The notes under the pieces: generated by a model | Databases searched by the model: none | Told to the model about the DNA's origin: nothing | Seen by the model: only the letters and a program-made list of their open reading frames with translations | Position numbers and translations under genes: made by a program | NCBI GenBank assembly: GCA_023078555.1 | Contig: CM041197.1 | Span: 2,204,501 to 2,268,500, forward strand | Direction: 5' to 3' | DNA length: 64,000 nt | Source of the DNA: Ulva prolifera | Taxonomy: Eukaryota > Chlorophyta > Ulvophyceae > Ulvales > Ulvaceae | In this document: positions 11,446 through 25,655 of the stretch, one piece after another | How positions within the stretch are numbered: the first letter of the stretch is position 1 | Layout of the letters: every line of letters starts with the position of its first letter

Positions 11446-13135
11446 AACCAGCAGCCAGACTTCAAAAGCTGCCCATTCTTGGCAACAACAACAAATGTTC
11501 GGGGGCCCATGGCCCAGTTACAGCAGGTACCTGCGCACATTCAGCTGGATGCATGGGCATATCCCTTGTGCCGTGTGCTCAATGGACAATTGTATTAATG
11601 CTCCCACTACAGATCGCAAAAGCTGGCATGGAGGGTTCTGGAGAGCAACAAACTGAGGGCTCTGGAGGATAGTACGCCCAGGTACTGAATGTAAGTTGAG
11701 GTAGTGGCAATGACAGGCCCTCAGCTCACACAAACTGCATACACTTGCAGTTGCCATGCGACAAGGTTCTGTCATGTTGGATTTGCCTGCCATTGTCCGG
11801 GGGCCTATGTTTGCTACAGGCACAGTGTCATCGAGGCACTGCGGTACGCTGAGACAGATGCGATGCACGCCTGCTGGTTTATGTTGGAGTTAAAACAGCA
11901 CAGTAGTGGGCAATCGGTGTGGGTCTGGACAGACCTCCTGAGGACACACGCTAAGCACACCCAGGTGTCCTTGACTACATATACACCGCTGTGTAAAGAG
12001 GTGCAAAGAGGCGCGCGCGAAGAGCTTGTCAGGTTTGAGGAGCCCTTGTGGCAGAGCCATTGTAGCAGCAAGGCAACGATGGTACGAGAGGTTTCGCATC
12101 CACAGGCTCCTGCACTCAGGACTAATATGCAATCGGATAGTGACCGTTCGCAGATGCCAGATCTGTGGCGGGACCCCCATGCACAATCCCCGCATCTGCT
12201 GCAGCCGCCTCACATGCTGGCATGCCAGCATATAAAGCGGGTGCGAGTCTGGACAGCACACAGCTGCCTCCCTGTGAAGCCCCTCACTGGCATTGCATCA
12301 CGGCGACCGTCGTCGCGAGGCTTCCTGATGATGCGCCGTTGGCACGCAACCGACATTCCTGCGTGGCTGCTGCCATATGCATGGTGCGGCGGACACACCG
12401 CCACGCCACTATGCCCGCCACTATGCCAGCCACCGCGGAGGTTTGCCTGCGGAAGCTGCACCAAGTCCACTGACATGGCGACGTGAACGGTTCTCTGCGG
12501 CAGTTCCTGATCCACCCAGTGTTATCGTGCTTGGAATCATTGGCTGGTCCGGACAGCCAGACAGCTTTGCCAAAGAGCAGCACAACCCGGAAGCCATGTC
12601 GTCAAATGGACCAACACCGACGGCACATGCAGCAGCTGTTATTGACGCTCTTCGTGCATTCGATTGAAACGTCCGTTCCATGTTGTTGGTGATGATGCAG
12701 TGCTCTACACCGTGTCCGCAGTTTCGGTGGTGATGTGGTGGCCAAGGTGTCCTTGTGTCAAGAGAATCGACACTCTGCTAGTGACCAACACCCTGCAGGC
12801 CCCTGACACAGGCCAGCATCTCCAACGGAGAACACCGCCGCATTTCACAGCTTGTGTACCTTGTACGCCCTGCGATGGAGCCTAGCTGGGAGATCTAGAT
12901 CCCGAACTGTGGATGCAGCCACGGGCCCACGAGGTACCTCCATTGAGTCCTGCAGCTCCGGGCCAAGTTGTGGATGCCGGATTGTCCACATTGCCGACTG
13001 ATCATTGCAATGCACTGGATCTGACGGCCTCGCGACGGCACCTTCATTGCAGTGATCACATGCACGCCGACGCAGCAGCAAGTCTCGCGCGTGCAGTAAA
13101 GCACTCCTACCTAGAACCGTTTCCGGGCGTGTTTG

Positions 13136-13200
13136 TTACAAGGACAAAGTCGGACAGGCCGGTGACACCGCCAGGGCAACTCACAAGCACACAACAGCCA
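13136..13200 (-). mobile_element. Truncated TTGTAA-end retroposon copy
   Basis: On the minus strand this ends in the family's 3' terminus (TTTGTCCTTGTAA). It shares the preceding GGCGGTGTCACCGGCCTGTC-like segment and part of the body with the copies at 39302-40084 and 47112-47939. I could not find a clear flanking duplication. Confidence 0.55.
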
Positions 13201-15460
13201 GCAGTCACAGCAGACGCCGACACACGCCGAACGCGACCACAGCGTCCGAGCACAGCCATATGGCCCCACAGCCACCAAACGGTTATGGGTGTGTGCGGCT
13301 ATGGGAGGCTGTGGCATGCGTGTGGATTGGCGCGCGACCCACAGCCGGCACGTGCGGCCTCCGCTGCCGGGCTCGGCTGAGTGGGGGGCAGGAGGGGAAC
13401 TCCAGGCACGACAGATCCCCAGTCGCTGTTGCAGCATGCGTATCGATATCACTGAGCCACAGTCTGACCGAGCCCCGCAGACTCGTAGGCTCTCCTGAAT
13501 GCTTGGTGTTGCCGCTGCGGGAGTGACATCGCGAGCGCGGCTTGCGGCGCAGTGATGAAGGGGGTGCATCGATGTTGAAGTCCAGGGTTGACTGAGGCTG
13601 CGGGCGAGGCGCGATACCAGAGTCTGTTTGCCTTACGTCCGCATGCGGGAGGTTGCATGCAACAGGCTACACGACCGGCAACAAGCAGGTCCAGCTTGGA
13701 CAAGCACTGTCAGAGGCTATGGCACGGTTGTAGCAGCCTTCACCGGCGGAGCGTCTCACTTGACCAGGCTAGCATGGAGGCTGTAGGGCGAGCGCCACGT
13801 CAAACTTTCAAGGCGGAAGTGCATGTTGGCACAAGGTGTCAATGCAACACCAAAAACCGATGGGGCTTAAACAGCAGGGTACAGAAGACCAGTCATCATG
13901 CAAGCGTACAGATGTGTATGTCCAGGGGCCATGAGCTTGGACACCGCTGTGCCTGTTTCCTGCTGACCACCTCCAGAGTTGGGTCATCGGGGCTTTCCAA
14001 CTAGGCTGGAAACGCTGTGACAAGCAGCACACACCACCAGAGCCTCACCGGTCCCAATGTCATGTGATATTTTAATCGCGATCTGCTGTTCTCATGACGG
14101 CGTGTATGATGGCAGCGGTCTGGCCCTTATTCGGTGGACTACGCCTCCCCGGTACTTGGGAGCAGACGCATCAGAGAATCCATCCGATCCATGCTGAACA
14201 CAGTGAGCTCTATCTATCACTGATGTTGCTGTCTTTCCGCTGACTCGGCGGCAGCCTGTATCCTACATCTCTGTGGGCGGTGTCGGAACAGGTCACGCCG
14301 GGAGGGCAGCCACCGCGAAGGTCGTCACAGATGCAAGAGTCATATGACAGAAAGGACATTGTGAGACATGAGTACGCCCCAGGCCAGTCGCAATGCCACC
14401 GCAGCGCAACGCCGTCACCAAGTTTGACCATTGAGTGACAGAAGGTCAGCATCAACGAGTCCTGCAACAAACATAACAGGGCGGTGTCGCTGCAACGGTG
14501 TGGATTACAGATGCGGCTTCCCATTTCTGTCGCTTCTCGGCCTGTTCGCGAGTGTCAGCTTGTATATCAGCAGTCCACTTTTGCTTGTCCTGCCATGCAC
14601 AGGCTGACAGACAGCGCCAGCCATCGCACATCTGACCACATTCTCGTCGCAAGTTTGTGGGGAAAGACAAACAGCGCATCAGCCGTGCCTAGATCACAGA
14701 GAACACCGCAACTGTGGCATCGATGGCCGGAGCCGGCAGCTACTTCCAATAAAGAACGTAATCAGGTAACATGGCATGTCTGAGCATGTTGTATGTTAGA
14801 TGAGCTAGATGAGCTCATGGCTTATCAGGACGCGCTATTGGAAGACCGCTAACAAAGTTACACATACCGGGCCATTGTATGGCAAAGCAAACAAACACAT
14901 CAAGCCAAACACCTGATCATCTGCCACACAAGCAACCAGCGAAGCTCACCTCAGCTATTGGAAGACCAGGGCTCAATGATTGTGAGCAATGTGAACACCA
15001 GTGCAAGACCAGGTTGGTAGACCAGGCTGGTGCCTCGTTTCCCTCTTTTCTTGTGCCCCAACACAGGTGACTGGCATGCATCTGGCATGCTTTGCAGCAG
15101 ACAAGGATTCACCAATCCTGTGTCAAGGCCTTGCAGTTAGTTGCAAGTGGCAAGAGGTGCCCACAAGAGGGCTGTATGTAGTTACAAAGGACAGAGGCCA
15201 GGCATCGAGCCGTTGCTAGGAATTCACAAGCAAATCCACTCACGCAGTCATGGCACTCACGCAGTCATGGCACTAGGCCGCGCTCGTGCCCTGCCGGTAG
15301 TTCCAGCCAAGGGTTGGAGCCGCGCACGGAGCACATAAGCATTCCCTTTGCACAAAGCGACACTCAACCGTCGCAGAGCAGTCGGCTGCAGCGCTGTATG
15401 TATGTACGTATGCAAAATCACATCCACAATGAACACTTTGTGCCAAAGAAGTAGGGATGT

Positions 15461-15499
15461 GGCAATCCAGTGGTATGGCGGCCATATCACTGGATTGCC
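15461..15499. repeat. Short palindromic element
   Basis: A 19-base arm (GGCAATCCAGTGGTATGGC) is followed after one base by its reverse complement with one mismatch. The arm matches the outer part of the 99-bp element at 11347-11445, without that element's GCACGTCG centre. Confidence 0.75.
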
Positions 15500-16374
15500 T
15501 CAAGAGGGGACATGTCCATATCCATTTGGACATTGGCAGCTCCAGAATCCGGGATCGCATTCAGCAGTGGCAGGCGCACACTGCGATCTGGTGACCTGTG
15601 GTGGCTCTGTCACTGAATTGGCTTGAAGTCAGAGGATCAGCACAGGCCTAGGAAAGCGGCATCAGCAAGGCAGCCGACCCGGCACACATGGAAAACTTCT
15701 CCTCAAAATCTTTGCTGAACCTCGACAATTCACGCTGCCACGCAGCCCCTGCAGTATCTTCTGCACCTGTGCTTTCACAGCACAGAGACGAATATTGCGG
15801 ACCCTCACGGCGACGTATATGCCGCCCCCCCCCTAATTGACATTTGTATATCAGGAACAAAACAATGAGGGGCCGCCTGGAACCAAACAACCGCATCTGG
15901 CCAGTCAACAAACCCCTTCAGCGGCTGAACCCTCCAGCCACTTATCAAAATCATGCGCCTCGAGCACCACAAAGAAACAAAGAATCGCAGCCGAAAGAAG
16001 GCGCCCACATAGACGCAGGCTCAAGCGTGACCCTGGAGGCCCGTGCCCCGTGCTCCACCACGTCCAGCAGCCGACCGACCGCAACTCGACTGCGGCGGCC
16101 GGACCACACCACCAGAGCAAGGACTGGCTTCCTAGCACCGCAGGCACCTCACAGCATCGCGCCTTCCTACCAAACAGAATCACAGGGTTCTGCGCAGAGG
16201 TTCTGTGGACGCCTACGTCACCTCATGCACACAGCACACAGCAGCACGCACGATGTGCTTGTGAGGAACCCCGTCTGTCACAGAAGTCACATGGACTAGG
16301 AAATAGCTCAGGCAAAACTTGCGTACGGCAGTCGACTGACGGACGTCAGACGCAGCGGAAACCAATCACGGCCC

Positions 16375-16838
16375 TCAAAGCCACACCCGAGTGGGGCCGG
16401 GGCCTGTGGACCCCTCAACGCGGTGTGTGCTGTGAGAACCATGCTCCGCGCTGTGGCCCTCGGACTCCCCTATGTTGCTGCCGCCGGCGCCAGCGCCATG
16501 CATGCCGGTGCTTCCATGCGTGCTGGTGCCGCCAGAGCCGACCTGGAAGAGGGGGTTGTAGCCCGTGGCGCAGCTCTCAGCAGCTCGGCTGTCAGAATGG
16601 TCTGTCACCCACGCGGGCAAGGGCGCCTGGGCGGGGGCGGGGGTGAAGGAGCCGGCGCCGTGCTGTGCGCGCTGTGCTGCGTTGGGGCCGCGGAGGTGGG
16701 GCGGAGCGCGCGCGCCGTCCCATGCGGCATGTGCCGCTCCTGGGGCACCAGGGTGCGGCGCGCGTGTTCGCGCCAGCTTCTCGCCACCTCCGCCGATGGA
16801 CTCTGCACCGTGGCCCGCTGCGTTGAATGTGGTATGAG
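16375..16838 (-). CDS. Possible alternative terminal exon of the receptor kinase gene
   Basis: An open GC-rich frame of 155 codons, rich in Gly, Ala, His and Ser. It would follow directly if the kinase transcript used a donor at 17395 (GAAG|GTGTGT) and the acceptor at 16839 (CCCTCAG); the phases agree (1 base plus 2). The skipped segment has a CATGCATG run typical of introns here. Against it, frames are also open on the plus strand, and without this splice the kinase ends neatly at 17376. Confidence 0.35.
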
Positions 16839-17375
16839 CTGAGGGCGCAGGCAGAGGGGTGTGCAGCATTGCAGAAGGGTAATGGCAGCTTTACATGCAC
16901 GGTGATGTGTTGCACGGCACTGCTGTGACCTTCATGACTCAATGATGAGATATCCGGCTTGTGGCTGAGCCTGCATGGGGAGGGGAGCCATGCATGTGCG
17001 CGGACAGGTGGCCAGAAGGGTAAAGTCATGAAAAGGCAATCTGAATCGAGTGAAGCGAGGTGTCCTTGCAGGACATAGATGAACAGTCCAACGGCGGGCC
17101 GGTGCATATGGACGCATGTGGCTGCAAGCGGCGACAGATAGCAACTGCCCCACGCGACCCTGCCTCGCAATCAGTCGATCGCTTGCAATCATGCATGCGC
17201 AGCTGTACTGGCACGCTCACCCGGAACACAACCAGCTCGTGCCTCTGCCCTTATTAGACATCTGGCTTCAGAAGCACAGACACAAACGGGAGTGAAGCGC
17301 GTGCATGCATGCATGCACTCGCCATGCATTCCAGGTCGACTTCTACTACCGCCCACAGTAGAGTTGCCGGAATCA

Positions 17376-20300
17376 CTACACCTGAGAGCACACACCTTCC
17401 GAGTCACGGGGCGGTCCGGACCAGGACGCTGCGGTGAAGCGGTTGCGGCGGGGGGGCACCGTGTGGCGCCGCGGCGCCTGAACCCCCGCCCGACCCTTGT
17501 TCCGCAGCCGCGACGCCACCCGCGCGAACCCGGTCCCCCGCGAGCCGCGGGTCCGCAGCGGTGTGCTGTGCTCTGCAAGGCTGCTCGTGTCACTCAGCGC
17601 GGCGCTCGACTGCGCCTCCGGCGCCGGCGCCGGGGTACGCAGGAAGCTGCGCTGCGGCGGCTGCACGCCGCTGAAGGCGCCGCCGCCTCCGCCGGCGGCG
17701 CTCGCCGCCGGGCGGCCGCTGACGAACGGCCGGTGCTGGTACAGCTCCTGCCGCGACGGCGGCTGCCGCAGCGGTCGCTGCTGCGGCTCCTGCTGCATCA
17801 GCCGCTGCAGCAGCTGCCGGCGCGGTATCCGGTGCTGCTGCGCGGCCCCCGCCCCCGGCACATCGAGCCCCACGATCACATCGTAATCTTCGAGTGCCGC
17901 CCCCGCCGCGTCCCCATGCACTGCTTCGTCCATCACATGCCCCCCATCGTCCAGCACGCCCCCCTCCTGCATCCTTGGGCCTGCCGCCCCCGGCCCCCCG
18001 TCCAGCGCGGCGGCCACACCGGCCGTCGCCATCAGCGACGATTCGAACCCGCTCCGCGCGCCGGCCTCCCTATGCATCTGCATCGACGACCGCTCCGTAA
18101 TCGACTCACACGTCGACGACAGCAGCTCGTAAACCGCCGTCCGGTGTGGCCGCGCCGGGCTTCGGCCGTGAAGTGGCTGCAGCGCCGCTGCGAGCTTCGC
18201 GGCGACGCTCGCGATCGCGGCGTGCGACTGGTGCTTGTGTGGCTTCGGCCCGTGGCTGTGCGAGTGCGCGGCGGCGGCTGCCGACCCCCCCGGCCGCCAC
18301 ATCGCCCACGCCCCGCCGCTCGCCGCCTCCAACGTCCGCGCCCCCCCCGTGTCGTCGGACATGCGGTGGGCCGGCGAGTCGCAGAGCAATGCGTTCCGGG
18401 CGCTTGTGCCGGCTTCAACGCCGCCATCGTCCTCCTCGTCGCCTGCATCGCTCACTGGCGGAGGGAAAGCCGAGAGGCTCAGGCCCGAGCGGGGCTCACA
18501 GGTGGACATGGAGGTGAGGCCGCCACTGGGCACAGCCGCGAGCTCGCCGGCGCTGTCCGTGCCGATACGCCGGCCAATCGTGTCCGTGTACGAGCCGCTG
18601 TCGATCTCCTCGCCGAGGTCGCGCAGCAGGCCCTCGATCTGCATGCATGGTGCACATGAACGTGGATGGCACTGCCTGGTGTGAAGCCGTGGCTTTGCGC
18701 GGCGCGTGTGATGTATGGAACGGCCGCCGCCATGACGGTACAGGAGTCCAGTGGACGACGATCTTGCAGCGGCTGCTGCCGAGGCCACAATGGTTCTTGT
18801 GTTTGAGATCGGAGCCGGCATTGCTGTCGCCGCCAATTTGTATGTTTGTTCTGCGGTCCTGGTCCGATGCTGTGCGCAGTCAGCGCCCGGCAAATGAGCT
18901 CCTCACAGCACAAGCAGCAGTGGACACATGTGTATGGCAGCGGCGCCGCACCTGCTCAAACTTTGGCCGCTCTGCCGGGTCCGCCGTCAAACACGCACGC
19001 ATGGTCAGCATGTACGTCAGCGGCGTCGACCACGGCAGCTGCGGGAACTGCGAGTGCAGCCGGAAGTCTATCTCCTCATCTCCAGATCCCCCCGCGGTCG
19101 CAGGATCCCCGGCACCGCCGCCCTGCGCCCCCCCGACGGGCGAAGGCAGCGCCACCGCGTCTATGTGAGCCGGCGCCGGCAGGGTGGGGGACGGGTTCCG
19201 CTCCGGGATCGGGGGTGGAATGGTGAGGGTGTTGCGCTGGATCGGCCGGCTGGGGTGGTCGTCGGCGCCGCGGTGCAGGGGGGACTTGCCGGGGGCGGTG
19301 CCGGATGCGGCGTTGTCTTGGAGGGCAAAGGTCACGGAGCCGTCGGCAAAGGTGCTCTCCTCCTGAGGGGAGCTGAATGTGCCTCCGTCGATGTGGCCGG
19401 ACGATCTGCAGCACCGCACGCTGCGCCGTGAACGCACATGCCAGGGGGAGTGTCTACAACACAGAAAGGCCGGGGATGCGACGAAAGCGGTGGCAGGCAA
19501 GGCAACGTTCATACAAATCTGGGTGGGCACAACGGCAAATCAAATGTCTATCTCATGAGAAACTGCGTGCAAGACGATATGCTTCCGGTGGCCCCCAGAT
19601 GACAGACGAATCCAGAACCGATGACAATCGCAGAATTCGCTGAATCCTGGAGTCTCTGCCTGGTCAACTGGGGGCCAGGTCTCGAGCATGGTGCACTGCA
19701 GGTGCATGGTCGGTGCGCCGTGAACAGTCTGCTGTGAGCAGCTGCGCTATCTTGTGAGCGTATGCAGTTACATGTGTGTATATCTCTGCAAAAAACAGCC
19801 CCCAACCAGGCAGGCTATACAGTGGGCGAGGAGATGCAGGCCAGCCCGTACCGATCGGCACTGGCGTTCCAGGGCACCTCGCACATACGATAAAACATGT
19901 GACACACCTCGCCACACCTCGCCACACCTCGCCACACCTGCCGCACAATACGCCATACCACACAGCAGCGCTGCTACAATATGACGGATGAGGAAGGGGG
20001 GGGCACACTTGACGACGTATATCGGCGAGCCGGTCATGATCTCCCACATGACGATGCCGAAGGCGTACACGTCGCTGACCTGGTGCAGCTCGCGGCGCTC
20101 GGTGACCTCGGGCGCGGTGTAGAAGGGCGTGCCCTGGTGGATGCCGCTGACGTAGTCCTTGTCGCGCGGCAGCCGCATCGCGAGGCCGAAGTCCGTGAGC
20201 TTCACAGAAAAGTCCCCCGCGGCCACGGCGTCGGCGGCGCTGCTGTGCCGCTCAGGGTTGTACTGCACGGCTACGCAGTGAGGCTGGATGACTCGGAGGG

Positions 20301-23300
20301 CAGCTGTGGATTTTCATATGGACAAGGGGGGAGTATTGAGGCCGGGCGAATTCGATCGAGGCGCTGTCGTGGACGGTGAGTGGAGGTAATGTGAGGGGAG
20401 ACCCACTTAGCGCACTCCGCCACATCACGTCCAGTGTCAATGTGAAGTAAGTGTCGATCAACGCAGTACTGTTAAAGGGACATTGACAGCTCTGAATGGA
20501 TGGGACCACCTGCTGTGTGTGGCACAGTGAGTGTTGAGTTGCGTAGCTATGACTTCATCGGATCTTGGAGGCTACAGGGAACCGGGACCACGTGCCAAAG
20601 GGGCCTGCCACCTGGGCCCTTTGGTCTGACTCAGTGTGGGGTGATTTGACAGGATCAGGATCGTGACGGGTGCCGCTGAGGGGTTTGCAGGTGCTCATGG
20701 TTGATCACTAAACAGCAGCAGGCTGAGCACCTCGAGGCTGAGCACCACACAGCCCCAGAGACTGCTCGAGCACGCCGAAGCAGGAAGGAAACTCCAACAC
20801 CTGCCCAGCCTGTAGCTATGATGCCAGGCATGTTGCACAGGACATTGCAAGGAGGAAGCTGGACATGGGTGCTTTCCATAGGAATTCAAGAAGCAAGAAC
20901 CACCCCAGCATGGGGCACATTCCCAGCAACCACCCCAGCAGACAGGACACCACAGGGTATGTAACTATGCATAACACAACATAACAAGCCGTGCATGCGG
21001 ATGTTGCCACCTGTAGACAAACCTCCGAGGAGACGGCAGGCAGCATGCTCAGCCACATGCCACACCCGTGGGCACGTGCCAACATATGTACATTCCAGGT
21101 CAACCTCATAGCGCAAGTTTCTGTTTGATTTCAAAGAGTGCTGGAACAGGTGCTAGGTGTACACCTTCAGCAACCTGCCCCGACCCATACATGCACTCCA
21201 TGCACGCACCCGCCCCTGCCCTAGCCTATGACTGAACCTGCCTGTGCCCCTCTGCACTCTGGCCCTTCAACACTCAGGCCCATCAGCTCTGAAAAGCCTG
21301 AACAGTGGTCGTGTGTGGTGTGTGGTCGTGGTCGTGGTCTGGCCTGGCCGTCACCCAACACTGGTCTACAGGGGCGGTGATGCATGACTCGCATGTGTCT
21401 CATGTGCCTGGTTACTGAGGCAGCTTCAACAGGCTACATCCAACAATCTACTAATCTGTGACCTTCCTGCCTGTCTCTCCATACACCAGAGCGTGTGCTG
21501 TACACAACAGCACCACACAACAGCACCAGCGCGGCGTCAACATCCAGACAAAACCAGGCTGGCCTGCTTCCTAGACAACAGATCTCACCATGCAGAGGCC
21601 GCCAAAATCCAATATCAGTGATGGGCATGTGGGGGTCACATGCAGAGATAGCCCAGCCCAGGTGTGCAGTTGCATCTGTGCTACAGGAGGCTCTAGGCCT
21701 ATGACAGCGGATGAGGTCACAGGTCACACAACAACATGTGCACCCACTGCAGGTGCATTATCCTCTCCCACATGGATTGAAGCTCAGTTTGTGACCTGCC
21801 AGCATGAGCCTGCTGTTGCACACAACCACACAGCGTCTCCCACTCCCATTCATGCCAGAATGCATGCACATGCCATATGTCAGCACACCGGATTGCACAT
21901 ACTGGACTGCAACTCCTGCGCTGATGAGGCCCGGCACGTTCCTCCTACCACAACACCCCGCCATGTGGACCGGCCCGCGCTCGTGTGTGTCACAAAGTCG
22001 GAGCGGCTGGTAGCACCCGCGCTCGTATGTTTGTGTTCAGATGCTGCTTGAGCGGGTTCACACCACACAATGCTGAGACTGCACACGCTCCTCCGGGCAG
22101 AGTCAGGGGGCAGGGGGGGCGCACCTTGAGCAGCACGTTGGAGGGGTTGAGGTCGCCGTGGCAGATGCGCTTGGAGTGGAGGTACTGCATGCCGGCCGCG
22201 AGGCCGAGCAGCGCCCCCGACATGCGGCGCCACCGCACGCGCATCGTGTCGCCGCTGAACATCCCCGCCTCCAGGCCCCCCCGCAGGCTGCCGCCGTTGC
22301 AGTACTCCTGCACACCACGCATGTCACACATGCATGTGGAGCGGTCATCTGCATCTGTGCGTCGGCCTCCGGCGTGCTCGCTGCGGTCTTTTACCAGCGA
22401 CCGCCACTGATGCGTGTGTGCGCGCAACCCGGTCCTTCTGCTTGCATGCCGTGAACACGTCTTCGCCTTGCGCCCGCAGGGGCTGCCGCCAGAGTGGCGG
22501 AGTCATGCTGAGTCAGCACGCACCTGGATGAGGTAGAACTTGAAGACGCTGAGCTCCGGGCCGGCGGTGGACGTCGTGGCCTTCGAGATGTCGAGGATGT
22601 CGTGGCTGTAGGTGGCGACGACGTTCGGGTGGCCGAGGTTGCTGGCGATCGCGGCCTCGGACGCCACGAGCTCCGTCTCCCCGTCGCCGCCGCTGCTCGA
22701 AAAGATGACCGTCTTGATCGCGACCTCCAGCCCCCGCCACTGCCCTGCATGGAGTAAGGTGCCGTCACCCACTCGCGTTATTGCATAATCCCGCATGAAC
22801 AGGGCACAGGACGAGGGGCGGGTGGAAGTGCAGACGCAGAAGACGCGGTGCCAAAATCAAATGCAGCTGCCGCGGTGCACATTCCAAACCTGTGGAGCCT
22901 GCGTGCCCATCACCTACAGGGGAGAAAGGACCGCATGAGGCCGCTCACGCTGTCTCGTCGCCGCCCGGCCACGCTGCAGCGAATCATGGGTGCCGGCACG
23001 TACGACGGGACGCCGCAAACTACACCACGAGCAGAGGAACAGCACGCACAGCATGCCCAGCACCGCACCATGGTAGACGACGCCGAAGCCGCCGCGGCCC
23101 AGCACACCCAGCAGCTGCAGGTGGTCGTCCTGCAGCTCCGTCTGCAGCGCGGTCTGCATCTCCTTCACCGCAGTCGCGACCTTCCCATGCACGCGCGCAG
23201 CCCCCTCGACCCCCCCTCCCTCCGCCTCCTCCTCCTCCTCCACCGCCCCCTCCTCCTCCTCTGTACAGTCTGTGTCGCGCAGCGCAGCTAGCGCGAGGGA

Positions 23301-25622
23301 GTTGGGGACGAAGCAGCGCGAAACGCCGCCCATGTGCGCCCACCCGCCGCCGATCGGCCCGCCGCTCGGCCCGCCACTCCAGCCCCCGCTGCGGCCGGCG
23401 GTCCAGCCGCCGCTGCCGCTCAGACCCCCCCAGAGCCCAGGAGGAACCGCCCCGGACCCACACGCCGTGTCGACGGTCATCGCACGCGCGGCGCCCGGCC
23501 GCTGTGCAGGCGAGAGATCCACGATGCTCGCACCGCCGGGCGATGCGCCGGCAGCGCCAGCAGCGCCTGCGGCGCTGGCGCCGATGGCGCCGTCCGCGAG
23601 CGCGCCGCGTGGCACGAACTCCTCCGTTGCCCCTTTACTAGACGAGTGGACTCCGGACACGACGACCACGTCCCCCGCGTCGGCGGCGCTCCGGCCGCCC
23701 TCCTCCGACATCGCGAGTTCGTTCACGCCGCCGTAGGCCCCCCCCCGGCCCTGTGCGCCGCTTCCGGTGCGCATCTCCGGCCTTACTGCAGCACTCTCGT
23801 ACTCCACCCCCGCCTCGGGTTTCTGGGGCGACGGCGCGGCCTCATATGATGCGCGAGCCTTGCGCCCCGGCTGCCGCCGCCGCAGCACGCAGCGCAGCGC
23901 AGTCACGACAGCGACAAGCGTGAGAATCGCAAGCGCCGCGACAAGCACCTCCCACACCTTGACCGTCGCGTTGAGGTTGGCGCCGCTGGTTTCCCCCTCG
24001 CCGGCCGGTGCGCGCCCCCCTCGCTTCGCACGGGGCGGTGGCAGGAACAGCGCGACTGGAGCGCCGTCGGCGCCGACCATCGTGATTCCAAACCCCTCCT
24101 CCTGCCCGGCCTGCGTCGGCGTCGGCAGCCCGTCGGCCTCTGTGAAGAGGAACCCCCCCGTGCGTGAGATGTCTTCGCTGCGGGGACCCTGCACGTCGGT
24201 GCCGTTTGGGCGCGGCGGCGGCAGCGGCGGCGGCGTCAGCGCGCCCGACGCTGACGACTCCGGGAAAGCGCCACCAGGGTTCACCGCGGCGCCGTACGCC
24301 CAGTCGAGGTCGCCGCGGTCGCGCGCGGCCTCCGCCGCGGCGAGCAGCGGCGCCGCCGCGACGCGCGAGGCCGAGCTGTACCAGATCGACGAGTCGGAGA
24401 AGCGGAGGTTCGCGGTGGGAACGGCGGCCGGGCTGAGCTGGAAGGCCGCGCGGCGGAACGCGAGCGCTGCAGACTCAAAGGTCGGCTCGGTGAACAGCGC
24501 ACTCGACTCGAACAGCGAGTGTGGGAAGATGGTGGCGGAGTACTCCGGGAACGGCCGGGACGAGGACGTCACGTGGTATCCGACGTACGCTTGCAGGAAC
24601 TGCATGCATTGCGGCATTCACACGCCGCAGCAGCACAGCGCCGGGGCAAGGCGCCTCGGTGGCAGGGGCCGAGCTACACTGGCTATGTGCTCTGGATGAA
24701 CTACAGACATTCTCTCAGGCAGCAGGGTGGCTCGAGGGTACTTGAGGCAGTGAAGCACGAGTGATGCCACGGTCTTTGCCTGCGCATGTTCCACATGCAT
24801 ACCTCATGGTGGAGGTGGAAATCCTGAAAGCAGAAGAATTGAAGCAGCCCCGGCAAGGTGGGGCTTCAGCAGGAAGTCCCTTACACACTCAGAGACAGGG
24901 GAACAAATCACTTGAGTACAAGCCGACCTTAAGAGGGGGGGGGGGGCATGCCTGGAGGGCGATGAGGAGGTCGCTGTCGAGGAGGTGCACCGTTCCGGGA
25001 GAGCGGCCGAAGAACTGCTCCGCTATGACCTTGTGCGACGTGTCTAGAGCCGCGGTTCTCACGGACGGCAGTGTCCGTACCTGTGCCACACCCCGCCTCC
25101 GCCGTCGGTGCCGGCAGCCTTGTGCTTCACTCTATGTGCGTGCTGCTGCTGCGCGGCATGTGGCGCGTGCGTTGGCGCGGCAACGGTCCGATAGCACATA
25201 TGCAGTGAGTGTGTCTCGCTTTGCCAGCCGTGCTGCTGTACTGACTCCCAGGGAAATCAATGTCAGTCCCCACGGGGGGTGTGGGGGGGTTTCATGCGCT
25301 GCATGGACTCGCGCGGCCGGGGCTGCCGCATCGGACCAGGCCTCGGGGCGGGGCCGCTGGTGCCCCCGTGGCGGCGTGGAAATCAGTGCTCTGCCGATCT
25401 GCCCCGGGGCTGCCTCAGCGTCTTCAGCCTTGTGCTGCCTTCACTGCCCCGCCGGCCGGGGGGGTCCAAAACAAAGAAGCTCGGCTAGGGTCTGTGTAAG
25501 AAGGCCAAAGGCGAGGCGGCGGGCGGCAGGCGGCACCGCAGGAACAACGCGCAACATACAAACAAGAACCAAAACGCAGCTGGGGGCGGCGGTGTGTGAA
25601 GGTGGCTTTATTAAAAAATTAG

Positions 25623-25655
<33 letters not shown>

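Larger units (their letters stand above)
11452..16374. other. Gene-poor region, no recognised gene
   Basis: Two long plus-strand frames occur: 11704-12486 (260 codons, ATG start) and 15837-16646 (no ATG at its start). Neither shows a family motif, and their Cys/His/Arg-rich composition looks like chance opening. A retroposon end lies at 13136-13200 and a short palindrome at 15461-15499. Confidence 0.45.

Noticed and set aside
11704-12486. 260-codon plus-strand frame as a gene
   Set aside because: No motif, odd Cys/His/Trp-rich composition and an equally open opposite strand; chance opening is more likely, though transcripts could overturn this.
15837-16646. 269-codon plus-strand frame as a gene
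   Set aside because: No ATG at the start, no domain, and its C-terminal part is Arg/Cys-rich antisense of another open frame.
22892-24699. Long plus-strand frames rich in Ala, Pro and Arg
   Set aside because: They are antisense shadows of the GC-rich receptor kinase exon, which has clear domains.
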